This document shows, in pieces, positions 10,646 through 19,060 of a DNA stretch of 64,000 bases. The position numbers and the translations under genes are program-made. How positions within the stretch are numbered: position 1 is the stretch's first letter; every line of letters starts with the position of its first letter. A model generated the notes under the pieces. That model was not told the origin of the DNA. It saw only the letters and a program-made list of their open reading frames with translations, and made no database searches. Source of the DNA: an uncultured Hyphomonas sp. (lineage in GTDB: Bacteria; Pseudomonadota; Alphaproteobacteria; Caulobacterales; Hyphomonadaceae); assembly GCF_963678875.1 (NCBI RefSeq), contig NZ_OY787457.1, positions 682,001-746,000 of the forward strand, read 5' to 3'.

Positions 10646-11074
10646 ATGAAAACAGGATTTCTGACAGCGGCAGGCGTCGCAGCGGCGCTGATGCTGACGG
10701 GCTGCGGCGGCAAGACAGATGGGCCCGGCAAGGCGGCTGAGGACATCACGGCAAAGTCTTCCGCCAAGGATATCGGCGCGGCCTATATCAATGAGATGAC
10801 TCAGATTGCCGATGCGCTGGACACAGTGGATGATGAAGCGAGCGCCAAGGCGGCTGCGAAGAAGATCAAGGCCGCGGTCGATGGCCTGAACCAGATGTCA
10901 GAAGAGCTCGACGGTGAGATCTCCGGCGTCAAAGGCATGCAGATCTTCGGCGGGCGTTATACCGAACTGATCGAGGTTCAGAGCCGCGTCGCCACGTCAA
11001 TGATCAAGATCCAGTCCGATCATCCCGAGCTGATGGATACGATCAGTGCCGAGATGGACCAGCTGGAGAACTAG
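10646..11074 (+). CDS. small Ala/Lys-rich lipoprotein, function unknown
   Basis: A 142-residue predicted lipoprotein. The signal peptide ends in LTGC, placing the lipidated Cys near residue 20. The mature part is helical in appearance, rich in Ala, Lys, Asp and Glu, with no recognised domain. The ATG follows AAGGGGACGAG. The stop codon overlaps that of the convergent flavin oxidoreductase gene in the tetramer CTAG. Confidence 0.75.
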   Translation: MKTGFLTAAGVAAALMLTGCGGKTDGPGKAAEDITAKSSAKDIGAAYINEMTQIADALDTVDDEASAKAAAKKIKAAVDGLNQMSEELDGEISGVKGMQIFGGRYTELIEVQSRVATSMIKIQSDHPELMDTISAEMDQLEN

Positions 11075-12081
11075 CTGGTCGCGGCGCCCGTGCGTGCACC
11101 GATTTTTTTCATCGCCTCTGCGGCAATTTCGAATGAGCGCAGGCGCGCGGCATGATCGTGGATCTGGCCGGTCAGGATCACTTCATCCGGGCGGTAGCGG
11201 TCGATCAGCGCGGAGAGTTCCGACGTCACCTTGTCCGGGCTGCCCGTCGCAGAGATGCGCAGCGCCCGTTCGACCTGCGCGATCAGTTCCGGCGGCGCGA
11301 CATCGCGGATGTCATTGACGGGCCGGGGCAGCGGGCCGGGGCGGCCGGTACGCAGGTTGACGAATGCCTGCTGAACGGAGGTTCTGAGCCGGACGGCTTC
11401 CTCATCACTGTCGGCGCCGAGCACATTAATCGCCAGCATGAAACAGGGTTTTTGCGTCACACCCGGTTCGAACCGTGCACGGTAGATTTCCACGGCCTGT
11501 TCCAGCGCGTCCGGCGCAAAGTGTGAGGCGAAAGCGTAAGGCAGGCCGAGATGCGCGGCGAGCTGGGCGCCGAACAGGCTGGAGCCGAGGATCCAGACCG
11601 GTACATTGGTTCCCGCGCCGGGAACGGCCTGCACCTGCTGACCGGGTTGGGCGGGCTGGAAATAGCCGAGCAGCTCGACAACGTCCTGCGGGAACATGTC
11701 AGCGCTTTGGGTTCCGCGGCGCAGGGCACGCATGGTCATCTGGTCCGTGCCGGGCGCGCGGCCTAGGCCAAGGTCGATCCGGTCCGGATAGAGCGTCGCC
11801 AGCGTGCCGAACTGTTCGGCCACGACCAGCGGCGCATGGTTCGGCAGCATGATGCCGCCCGCGCCAACGCGGATGGTGGACGTCGCGCCCGCAACATGAC
11901 CGATCAGGATGGAGGTCGCGGCAGAGGCGATGCCGGTCATGTTGTGATGTTCCGCCATCCAGTAGCGGTGAAAGCCAAGCCGTTCCGCATGGCGGGCGAG
12001 GTCCACCGTGTTGGCCAGGGCCTCTGCCGGTGTGGCGCCCGCGGGCACGGGGGAAAGATCGAGAACCGAATAGGGTACCAT
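11071..12081 (-). CDS. LLM-class (luciferase-like) flavin-dependent oxidoreductase
   Basis: A 336-residue TIM-barrel monooxygenase-type protein expected to use FMN or F420-like reduced flavin. It begins with the family pattern YSVLDLSPV and continues with RYWMAEHHN and GLGRAPGTD, characteristic of the group-1 luciferase-like proteins related to YhbW. The ATG at 12081 follows AGAGGAG. Longer in-frame extension upstream lacks a ribosome binding site. Substrate unknown. It overlaps the lipoprotein stop by 4 bp. Confidence 0.9.
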   Translation of the reverse strand: MVPYSVLDLSPVPAGATPAEALANTVDLARHAERLGFHRYWMAEHHNMTGIASAATSILIGHVAGATSTIRVGAGGIMLPNHAPLVVAEQFGTLATLYPDRIDLGLGRAPGTDQMTMRALRRGTQSADMFPQDVVELLGYFQPAQPGQQVQAVPGAGTNVPVWILGSSLFGAQLAAHLGLPYAFASHFAPDALEQAVEIYRARFEPGVTQKPCFMLAINVLGADSDEEAVRLRTSVQQAFVNLRTGRPGPLPRPVNDIRDVAPPELIAQVERALRISATGSPDKVTSELSALIDRYRPDEVILTGQIHDHAARLRSFEIAAEAMKKIGARTGAATS

Positions 12082-12264
12082 CAGTCTGGCTCCTCTGCCT
12101 TGAAGCGGGGGATATGGGGCCGCACCGGGCAGGCCGGTACCCCCTCTGACGCGAAGAGACTGCTGGATAACCGGATTTTCCCGGACCTGCCCCTGCGTGA
12201 ACACATCTGGCGGTACCGGCAGATCGTATTAAGGTCGTTTATGCATCCTCTGAAAGGGCCCGCC

Positions 12265-12936
12265 ATGATCACGCTGCACCATCTGGAGAAATCCCAGTCC
12301 ATCCGCATCCTCTGGCTGCTTGAGGAGCTGGGCGTGCCGTATGAAGTGAAACTCTATGACCGCGACCCGCAAACACGGCTTGCACCGGCGGACTACAAGG
12401 CCGTTTCGCCGCTCGGCACGGCGCCGGTGATCACGGTGGACGGCACCGCCATGGCGGAGACCAATGCGATTGTCGACTATATCTGCGACCTGCACGATGA
12501 TGGCCGCCTGCGCCCGGCGCCGGGCACGCCGGACCGGGCGCGTTACCTGTTCTGGTTCCACGCCTCACAAGGCAGCCTGCAGCCCCTGCTGACCAACAAA
12601 TTCGTCATGACGGCCATGACGATGCGCGCGCCCTTCCTGATGCGGCCGATGGCGAAGGCGCTGGTTGGCGGGCTCGACCAGGCCTTCTTCACGCCGCGCC
12701 TGACGGCGCTGATGAATGAGATCGAGAAGCAGCTTGGCCAGACGAAATGGTTTGCGGGCGACTCGCTCACTGCCTCCGATATTGTGATGGGCTATTCGAT
12801 GGAGCTGGCGGCTCACCGTGCCGGCATGGACGAGGCGAACTTCCCGAACGCGCACCGTTTCCTGAAGCAGATGCATGACACACCGTCTTACCAGCGCGCC
12901 ATGGAAAAGGACGGCAAGGGGACGATCCTTCTCTAA
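12265..12936 (+). CDS. glutathione S-transferase
   Basis: A 223-residue cytosolic GST. The thioredoxin-like N-domain (about 1-80) shows SIRILWLLEELGVPYEV and the cis-Pro segment GTAPVITVDG, followed by the glutathione-binding AETNAIVDYI. The helical C-domain carries the N-capping FAGDSLTASDI. The ATG at 12265 follows AAAGGG; a second in-frame ATG at 12241 would add eight residues. It is divergent from the LLM-type gene. The physiological substrate is unknown. Confidence 0.9.
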   Translation: MITLHHLEKSQSIRILWLLEELGVPYEVKLYDRDPQTRLAPADYKAVSPLGTAPVITVDGTAMAETNAIVDYICDLHDDGRLRPAPGTPDRARYLFWFHASQGSLQPLLTNKFVMTAMTMRAPFLMRPMAKALVGGLDQAFFTPRLTALMNEIEKQLGQTKWFAGDSLTASDIVMGYSMELAAHRAGMDEANFPNAHRFLKQMHDTPSYQRAMEKDGKGTILL

Positions 12937-12969
12937 GCGGCCTGCTTTAGGACGCCTGCTACAGGTGGG

Positions 12970-13461
12970 TCAGTATTCCAGCTTGGCCGACAGGTTCAGT
13001 TCGTAACAATGTTCGCCTGCGGTCTCGCGCGCCTCGCCGAGATCCGGGACGACATAGCGAGACGAGTAGACCAGGTAGTTGCCACTTTCATGAAATGTCG
13101 TCGCGAAGTCGCCGCAGATATGTGTGACGTCGCCGCCATCCCGCTTCAGGCGGAAATACTCATCCGATATCGGATCTTTCTGGACATTCGCAGTCGCGCA
13201 GACGGACGCCTGCTTCGCAGGGGACGCCGCTTTGGACAGCTCCGCTTCGACAACTGACATGTCTTCGGGGATGTCCCCGAATTCCTGATAATAGCAGGCA
13301 AGCGCGACGGCGGTTCCGGCCATGGCCGTGGCGCGGGTCTGGTCTTCCCTTTCCTTGCGGGCTTTGCCGGGCCCGCCGGTGATCGCGATCCCGGCGGCAC
13401 AGGCCGCGATAATGACGCCGACCAGGACGCCGCCATAGAGCGTGTGCTGGCTATAGGCCAT
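12970..13461 (-). CDS. single-pass membrane protein with pilin-like periplasmic part
   Basis: A 163-residue protein with a hydrophobic helix at about 9-28 and a soluble C-terminal part. The segment from ALACYYQEFGDIPED through KDPISDEYFRLK to THICGDF has the spacing of a type II pseudopilin-like fold: an aromatic, Gly and Pro after the helix, a DP...Y strand, then a Cys-containing strand. This is a pattern judgement, not a family hit. Several Cys residues would suit the periplasm. Its ATG lies inside the end of the upstream DUF5671 gene (11-bp overlap), so translation is probably coupled. Function unknown. Confidence 0.7.
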   Translation of the reverse strand: MAYSQHTLYGGVLVGVIIAACAAGIAITGGPGKARKEREDQTRATAMAGTAVALACYYQEFGDIPEDMSVVEAELSKAASPAKQASVCATANVQKDPISDEYFRLKRDGGDVTHICGDFATTFHESGNYLVYSSRYVVPDLGEARETAGEHCYELNLSAKLEY

Positions 13462-14095
13462 TAGCTTCGTCCCGTTCGGCATGGGTGATGAAATATCCGA
13501 AGATGCTGCCCGCAATCGCGGCGACGACAAGCGACTTCAGCGTGAACCGCCAGGTCAGTTCCCCGTTCAGGAAACTGTAGACGAGGGACGTCGCATCACC
13601 GACCAGGACGATGCCTGCGATGACCAGGCTGATATAGATCAACCATTTGCGGATGCGTGAGCGTTGCAGAGCCGGGTTCTCCTGCCGGGCTTTCAGCAGG
13701 ATGCGGGCGAGCCACAGGAACAGGGGCGTGCCGACGATCAGGCCGGCGACCGCCCCGCGGATCTGACGGTCCAGGGCACCGGCGCGATAACTTTCTTTTT
13801 CCAGGAGATCCGGCACCACTTTGTCGATCAGGGCGAACAGCAGCGAGCCGAGATTGAACGCGACCACGCCGAGCAGGATGAAGAAGAGCAGGTAAAAGAA
13901 GGCCTCACGGGCCGAGAGATACGGTGCCGGTTTTGGTACGGCGATCGGAAAGGGGACATCAGAATAGGCGGCGAGGGCTTCGTCGATTTCCTGTTCCCGC
14001 CAGCCAGCATCAAGGAGCGCCGCGCGGATCCCCCTGCGTTCCTGTCCTTTTTCGAGCGCCTCTTTCACGAACTGGGTCAGCGTGCTGTTCGCCAT
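13451..14095 (-). CDS. DUF5671-type multi-pass membrane protein
   Basis: A 214-residue protein. The first ~45 residues form a helical UBA-like segment (FVKEALEKGQERRGIRAALLDAGW). Then come about four membrane helices near 63-90, 112-132, 146-168 and 185-205, with the LSAREAFFYLLFF entry typical of DUF5671. The ATG is preceded by GGGAGGAAAC, an excellent ribosome binding site. It leads a two-gene operon with the pilin-like membrane protein. Role unknown; the pairing suggests an envelope complex. Confidence 0.8.
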   Translation of the reverse strand: MANSTLTQFVKEALEKGQERRGIRAALLDAGWREQEIDEALAAYSDVPFPIAVPKPAPYLSAREAFFYLLFFILLGVVAFNLGSLLFALIDKVVPDLLEKESYRAGALDRQIRGAVAGLIVGTPLFLWLARILLKARQENPALQRSRIRKWLIYISLVIAGIVLVGDATSLVYSFLNGELTWRFTLKSLVVAAIAGSIFGYFITHAERDEANGL

Positions 14096-14224
14096 TGGCG
14101 TTTCCTCCCTGCCTGCTCACAGGCATGTCTTGCACGCGCCGAGATTGAAGCGGCGAACGCGGCTTTGCAAGTATATCGGGAAGGAAAGTGGAGGCTTCTG
14201 TTGCCAGGCGCCTCCGGGCCCCGC

Positions 14225-14511
14225 CTAGGGGTCTGAAGCCCTAGGAGTTAAGTTCGGTAATCATCCGACTGCTTACGCAGCCATCAGTTCACCTTCAGCA
14301 AAGTTGTCGTTTGCAACTATGTTGATTTGGGCTTCTGAGGGGGCCCAATCCGGCGAAGGCCTCGTCTTTACACGTCCGTCGATCCTATTTCGGCCCCGTC
14401 AGAAACAGGCCCGGTGAGTAGGCCTGAACCTGCTTTTGGTGGAGCCGCCGGGTACCGCCCCCGGGTCCGAGCCGCTTATTACACGCGCGTTTATCGCCAT
14501 AGTCCGAAGAC
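14225..14511 (-). ncRNA. ssrA: transfer-messenger RNA, circularly permuted two-piece form
   Basis: tmRNA rescues stalled ribosomes and adds a degradation tag. The tag frame at 14314-14273 encodes ANDNFAEGELMAA followed by TAA, an alphaproteobacterial-type tag. The order is permuted: the acceptor piece comes first on the minus strand, with a T-arm-like CCGGG/CCCGG hairpin and a CGGCTCCACCA end at 14447-14437. The coding piece then starts at 14397 with GGGGCCGAAATAGGATCGACGG. GGGGCCG pairs with CGGCTCC to form the acceptor stem. The intervening ~39 nt (14398-14436) would be excised. A stem CCTAGGG/CCCTAGG near 14225-14244 marks the approximate 3' end. A TATATT at 14523-14518 may be the -10 element. 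Outer ends are approximate. Confidence 0.95.
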
Positions 14512-14569
14512 CCTGCCAATATAGGGGCTGGAGCCGGATGATGAAAGGGCCCCCGTGCAAGAGGGAAGG

Positions 14570-16255
14570 TTACTCCCGCGCGGAGGCGCTTGCGTCCCGT
14601 AGTCCCTTGAATTCCGATGTCGGCTTCAGGTCCGGCCAGATCTCGGAGTTGGCGAGGTCTGTGGTCATGTCGAGGAAGAGTTCCACATCCTGGGCGGCGC
14701 CGCGCAGGTCCCAGTCCGGGTCCCAGGCGTCGTTCTGATTGTGGTACCGGTTGGCGATATAGCCCGCGACCCATTCGATCCCGGCTTCCCGGCCGCCGTC
14801 CACAAGGTCCGGTCCCCCGGCGATGCCCATGATCAGCAGGACGGGCACACCGCGCCGGGCGAGCGAGAAATGGTCGGCCCGGTAGAACAGGCCATTTTCC
14901 GGCAGGCCCTCGGGCGAGACGGTGCGGCCCTGTTTGGCGGCTGCCGCGGCCATCATGTCCTCAAGTTCGCTCTGGCCCTCGCCAACCTGGATCACGTCCT
15001 TTGCCGGGCCGGCCGTTTGCAAAATATCCAGGGTGAAATTGGCGACCGTGGTCTCCAGCGGATAGATCGGATTCTGCGCATAGGCTTCCGAGCCGAGCAG
15101 GCCGCTCTCTTCACCGGTCCAGGCCGCGACAACGACCGTACGTTCCGGCGCGGGGCCAGCCTTCAGGTTGCGGGCGATCTCCATGATGCCGGCCAGGCCG
15201 AGGGCATCGTCGTTCGCGCCGGGTCTCACGACGCGGCCCTGCGCATCGGGAATGCCGATGCCAAAGGCGTCCCAGTGCCCGGACAGCATGACGGTTTCAT
15301 CCGGCCGCTCCGTGCCGGTGATTTTCCCGATCACATTCTGGCTTTCGACCGTTTCCACCGAGAGGCCGAGGTCTGCGTTGAAGCGGAGATCATCGAGGGT
15401 GAAGGCCTCGAAGTCGCCATTGCGGGCGGCGACCTTCAGCTCGTCGAGATCGTACCCGGCATTGGTCAGCCATTGCCGGGCCATGTCCTCGTGCAGCCAT
15501 CCGCGCAGGTCGAGGGCCGGTTTTGCCGGGCCGTTGCCTGCAACGGCGTAGTTTTCACCGGGCGAGGACGCCGCCACGTTCCAGCCATACCCGGCGGGTT
15601 TCGTTTCGTGGATGACGAAGGCCGCCACCGCGCCGCGGCGGGCGGCTTCCTCATATTTGTAGGCCCAGCGGCCATAATAGGTCATCCGACGGCCGCCGAA
15701 GAGACCGCTGACCGGATGGTCCTCCTCGACGCCGAAGTCCGGATCGTTGACGAGGAACAGGGCGACCTTTCCGGTCAGGTCCATATCGCCATAATCGTCC
15801 CAGTCCCGTTCCGGCGCGCTGGCGCCGAAGCCGACGAAAACGACCGGCAGGTCCTGAACCGCGATGTCTTCGCGCGGGTTGGGGGAGTTGATGTTGATGT
15901 CCAGTCCCTGCTGCAGTGGGATCACGGTGTCGCCGTGACTGACACTCAGTGTACGAATGTCATTCACGACCGAGTGCTTGAGTGTTACCGGATCGGTCCA
16001 TTTGCCGTCCCGCCCGCCGGGCTCAAGGCCTAGCTCTTCAAAGCGCTCAATCAGGTAGGCGACCGTTTTCGTCTCGCCTTCGGTGCCGGGCGCGCGGCCC
16101 ATGAACTCGTCCGAGGCGAGCACTTTTACCGTCTCGGACATGTTTTCCATGCTGATCGGCGGGGAAGCACTCTCTGCGCTGTCGGCCTCGGGGGCAGGCG
16201 TGCAGGCTGCCAGAATGAGGGCTGCACTTGCGGATGCGAAAATCGCTCTGATCAT
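14570..16255 (-). CDS. M28-family metallopeptidase, lipoprotein
   Basis: A 561-residue exported zinc aminopeptidase-like protein. The signal peptide ends LILAAC, so it is likely lipid-anchored. The central part contains a PA-domain-like insertion (LTGKVALFLVNDPDF). The C-terminal catalytic domain shows M28 ligands: His and Asp in GHWDAFG, Asp in GANDDALG, the Glu pair in WTGEESGLLGSEAY and a His in YHNQNDAW. It probably cleaves amino-terminal residues from peptides in the periplasm. The ATG at 16255 starts the signal peptide; the frame continues upstream without a plausible start. The gene follows the HPr gene by about 60 bp on the same strand. Confidence 0.9.
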   Translation of the reverse strand: MIRAIFASASAALILAACTPAPEADSAESASPPISMENMSETVKVLASDEFMGRAPGTEGETKTVAYLIERFEELGLEPGGRDGKWTDPVTLKHSVVNDIRTLSVSHGDTVIPLQQGLDININSPNPREDIAVQDLPVVFVGFGASAPERDWDDYGDMDLTGKVALFLVNDPDFGVEEDHPVSGLFGGRRMTYYGRWAYKYEEAARRGAVAAFVIHETKPAGYGWNVAASSPGENYAVAGNGPAKPALDLRGWLHEDMARQWLTNAGYDLDELKVAARNGDFEAFTLDDLRFNADLGLSVETVESQNVIGKITGTERPDETVMLSGHWDAFGIGIPDAQGRVVRPGANDDALGLAGIMEIARNLKAGPAPERTVVVAAWTGEESGLLGSEAYAQNPIYPLETTVANFTLDILQTAGPAKDVIQVGEGQSELEDMMAAAAAKQGRTVSPEGLPENGLFYRADHFSLARRGVPVLLIMGIAGGPDLVDGGREAGIEWVAGYIANRYHNQNDAWDPDWDLRGAAQDVELFLDMTTDLANSEIWPDLKPTSEFKGLRDASASARE

Positions 16256-16316
16256 TTGCGCTACTCTTGGTTTGTTGGTTGCCGCAGAAGGCGCGGCCAA
16301 GGTGGGAGAAGGAGGG

Positions 16317-16622
16317 TTAGTAAAGCACGTCGCTTTCGCCGCGTTCGCCGAAGCCATCTGCAATGAGGCTGGCGATGGCGGTGACGGCCTCTGCCGCATC
16401 CGGGCCATTGGCCGCGAGTTCTACCTCGCAGCCTTGCGCCGCGACCAGCATCAACAGGTCCATGATGGAGCGGGCGTCGGCCTCCTGGCCTTCATGGCTG
16501 ACGACGACTTTGGACTGGTACTCGCTCGCAAGCTTCGACAGCTTGGCAGAGGCGCGCGCGTGCAGGCCCTTGCGGTTAACGATGGTCACGCTTTGGCGGG
16601 CTTCGGTCACGGCGTTCTGCAC
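16317..16622 (-). CDS. ptsH: HPr-family phosphocarrier protein
   Basis: A 101-residue HPr/NPr protein that carries phosphate from enzyme I to EIIA. The phosphorylated His is H21 in RKGLHARAS. The regulatory Ser region ARSIMDLLML (S52) is also kept, so HPr kinase could act on it. It uses a GTG start with GGAG five bases upstream. It lies 11 bp after the EIIA gene, so the two are co-transcribed. No enzyme I or HPr kinase gene is visible in this window. In alphaproteobacteria this pair usually has a regulatory rather than sugar-uptake role. Confidence 0.92.
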   Translation of the reverse strand: MQNAVTEARQSVTIVNRKGLHARASAKLSKLASEYQSKVVVSHEGQEADARSIMDLLMLVAAQGCEVELAANGPDAAEAVTAIASLIADGFGERGESDVLY

Positions 16623-16633
16623 GGGGCTCCGGG

Positions 16634-17038
16634 TCAGTTGGATTTGGCGAGGAGTTCGGACGCGATGTTGATGTAGCGGCGGCCGGCGTCTGCTGCGGTC
16701 TGCGCGGCTTCGGCGAGCGGGAGTTCGTCGCGTACTTCAGCGAGCTTGATCAGCATGGGCAGGTTCACGCCCGAGATGACTTCGATATTGCCGGAATTCA
16801 TGATCGACATGGCGAGGTTCGACGGGGTGCCGCCGAACATGTCGGTGAGGATGATCACGCCGAGGCCCACGTCACAGGCCTTGGCCGTGTCACGAATCTG
16901 CTCGCGGCGTGCCTCGATATCATCTTCGGCTTCGATGGATATCGACTTGAATCGCATCTGTTCGCCCACGACATGTTCCGTCGCGGCGACGAGTTCCTTC
17001 GAGAGTTTGCCGTGGCTGACGACGACGATGCCGATCAT
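16634..17038 (-). CDS. PTS EIIA component, mannose family
   Basis: A 134-residue EIIA-Man fold protein. The phosphorylated His is H9 in IGIVVVSHGKL, and the DMFGGTPSNLA loop (about 67-77) is the hallmark of the family. No EIIB, EIIC or EIID permease genes are nearby, so it is likely a regulatory EIIA working with the adjacent HPr, as in the alphaproteobacterial PTS phosphorelay. In many relatives the hprK gene precedes it; here dapB does, 92 bp upstream. Confidence 0.92.
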   Translation of the reverse strand: MIGIVVVSHGKLSKELVAATEHVVGEQMRFKSISIEAEDDIEARREQIRDTAKACDVGLGVIILTDMFGGTPSNLAMSIMNSGNIEVISGVNLPMLIKLAEVRDELPLAEAAQTAADAGRRYINIASELLAKSN

Positions 17039-17130
17039 GCCGTCCCTTTCAGGTTACGTGACGAATTTGTCATGCTGCCATGGCGAGTATGGCCGTCAAC
17101 CCGGATTCAGCTGTGCGGTGTGTCGCTTTC

Positions 17131-17967
17131 TCAGGCGCCGTTGCCTGAAAGCCCCAGAACATCGTCCATGCTGTAGAGTCCGGGCTTTTGGTTAATCGCC
17201 CAGAGGGCGGCTTTCAGCGCACCTTCGGCAAACATGGCCCGGTCCAGCGAGGTATGGCTGAGCGTGACGATCTCTGTGTCGGAGCCGAAACTGACCGAAT
17301 GCTCGCCGATCACACCGCCCATGCGGCGGACAGAGAAGCCGATCTTGCCGGGTTCGCGCGCGGCGTCCGGGCCGTCATAAGGCCCGGTGCGCAGCTGATC
17401 CAGCGGGCTGCCGCGGCCTTCGGCGGCCGCTTCGCCCAGCATCAGCGCCGTACCGGAGGGGGCATCCACCTTCTTGTTGTGGTGGGTTTCCAGAACTTCG
17501 ATATCCCAGTCCGGGCCGAGGCTGGCGGCCGCGCGGCGGATGAGGGTTTCCAGCAGTTTGATGCCGAGTGCGAAGCTGCCGGACTTCACGATGGCGAGGT
17601 CCCCCGCCGCCGCTTCGAGCGCTTTCTCTTCAGCGGGTGAAAAGCCGGTGGTGCCAATGATGGCAACACGCACCGGCGTATGCTTCAGCGCTTCCAGCGC
17701 CGCGATGGTGGCGGCCGGGCGGGTGAAGTCGAACCAGACATCGGCCTTGGCGGCGGCGATGACAGGATCGGAGGACGGTTTCACGCCCAGATTCGGAATG
17801 CCGGCGAGGTCGCCGATATCCGTGTCGAGGTGAGGGGAGCCGGCAACTTCCGTTCCGCCCGCAACCGTCAGTCCGTGACGGTGGGACACCGCGGCCAGCT
17901 GGCGGCCCATGCGGCCGGCGACGCCTGCAATGGCAACGGAGAAGGAATCGGAAGTCTGGTCAGTCAT
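17131..17967 (-). CDS. dapB: 4-hydroxy-tetrahydrodipicolinate reductase
   Basis: A 278-residue cytoplasmic enzyme of lysine and diaminopimelate synthesis that reduces hydroxy-tetrahydrodipicolinate with NAD(P)H. The Rossmann loop is VAIAGVAGRMGRQL (about 11-24). The catalytic block ETHHNKKVDAPSGTAL holds the proton donor His and the Lys. The length is typical of the family. The ATG is clear, though no strong ribosome binding site stands out. It heads a possible minus-strand transcript with the EIIA and HPr genes. Confidence 0.96.
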   Translation of the reverse strand: MTDQTSDSFSVAIAGVAGRMGRQLAAVSHRHGLTVAGGTEVAGSPHLDTDIGDLAGIPNLGVKPSSDPVIAAAKADVWFDFTRPAATIAALEALKHTPVRVAIIGTTGFSPAEEKALEAAAGDLAIVKSGSFALGIKLLETLIRRAAASLGPDWDIEVLETHHNKKVDAPSGTALMLGEAAAEGRGSPLDQLRTGPYDGPDAAREPGKIGFSVRRMGGVIGEHSVSFGSDTEIVTLSHTSLDRAMFAEGALKAALWAINQKPGLYSMDDVLGLSGNGA

Positions 17968-18058
17968 GGCGCTCTTATAGGCATAAAATCACAAGACGCG
18001 AGCCCCGTGAGATTGTGAAGCGGGCGCCATGAGACTCTGGTGCCGATGAGGGGCCATG

Positions 18059-18967
18059 TCAGGTTTGCAGGTGGGCCGGGACAGCAGCGGTGAAGGCAGG
18101 CTGCAACTCAGCGCGGATGCGTTCGACGAGAAGGCGAACCTTGGGCTGCAAATGCCTTGCCTGCGGATATACGGCCCAGATGGGTTCCGGCTCCGGGCGA
18201 TGATCCTCGAACAGTTCGATGAGCGAGCCATTCTTGAGATAGGGCAGGACATAGAACAGCGGCAGCTGGCCAATTCCGGTGCCGGCAAGCAGGCCGTCCA
18301 GCACGGAGGCGGCTGAGTTGCAGCGCCAGTTGCCGCGGGGGCGGAGTGTTTCAGGCCGCCCGTTCCGGGTGAACGCCCAACTGGTGGACGAGCCGATCAG
18401 GCTGTTGTGGGCTTTCAATTCGTCGAGGTGAGCGGGATGGCCGTGCGCCTCCAGGTAGGCGGGGGAGGCGCAGACGACAAACTGGCGCGTGGCCACGCGG
18501 GTGCCGACCAGCCGGGAATCCTCCAGCTGGCCCGTACGTATGGCAAGGTCGAAGCCTTCCGAGATCAGGTCGACCAGCCGGTTGGAGAGATCCATGGTCA
18601 CCTCGACCTTGGGAAACTCCTGGCAGAAGCTCCGGACGATGGGGGAGATGTATCGTTCGCCGATGAGGGTGGAGCAGGTGATCTTGATCTCGCCCTGCGG
18701 AGCGGTCTCGCCACTGACATTCGCCAGCAGTTCGTCACGCGACTGGATCAGCTGCCGGCACTGGGCGAGAACGGTCCGGCCGGTATCGGTGAGCGAGACT
18801 TCCCTTGTTGTCCGGTAGAAGAGGGGCGCGCCGATGGCGTTCTCCAGCCGGGAGACCGCGCGGCTGACATGGGAGGTGGACACATTGAGCGCCTGCGCCG
18901 CCGGTTTGAACCCCATGGACGTCGCGACCGCGACAAACTCTTCAATCCCGTCCCAATCGCTTCGCAT
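18059..18967 (-). CDS. LysR-family transcriptional regulator
   Basis: A 302-residue DNA-binding regulator. The winged helix-turn-helix is at about 1-60 (GFKPAAQALNVSTSHVSRAVSRLE), and the effector-binding domain covers about 90-295. It is divergent from adhC with a 93-bp gap, the usual arrangement for a LysR protein controlling its neighbour. Control of adhC by this protein is therefore plausible but inferred. The effector is unknown. Confidence 0.92.
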   Translation of the reverse strand: MRSDWDGIEEFVAVATSMGFKPAAQALNVSTSHVSRAVSRLENAIGAPLFYRTTREVSLTDTGRTVLAQCRQLIQSRDELLANVSGETAPQGEIKITCSTLIGERYISPIVRSFCQEFPKVEVTMDLSNRLVDLISEGFDLAIRTGQLEDSRLVGTRVATRQFVVCASPAYLEAHGHPAHLDELKAHNSLIGSSTSWAFTRNGRPETLRPRGNWRCNSAASVLDGLLAGTGIGQLPLFYVLPYLKNGSLIELFEDHRPEPEPIWAVYPQARHLQPKVRLLVERIRAELQPAFTAAVPAHLQT

Positions 18968-19060
18968 TATCCCTGTCCTGCAACAATGAATTGCGGATTA
19001 CCTACTTTAACGCTGTGGACGCAAGAGTAGTATGGCACCAACACTGAATGGAGTTCACCG

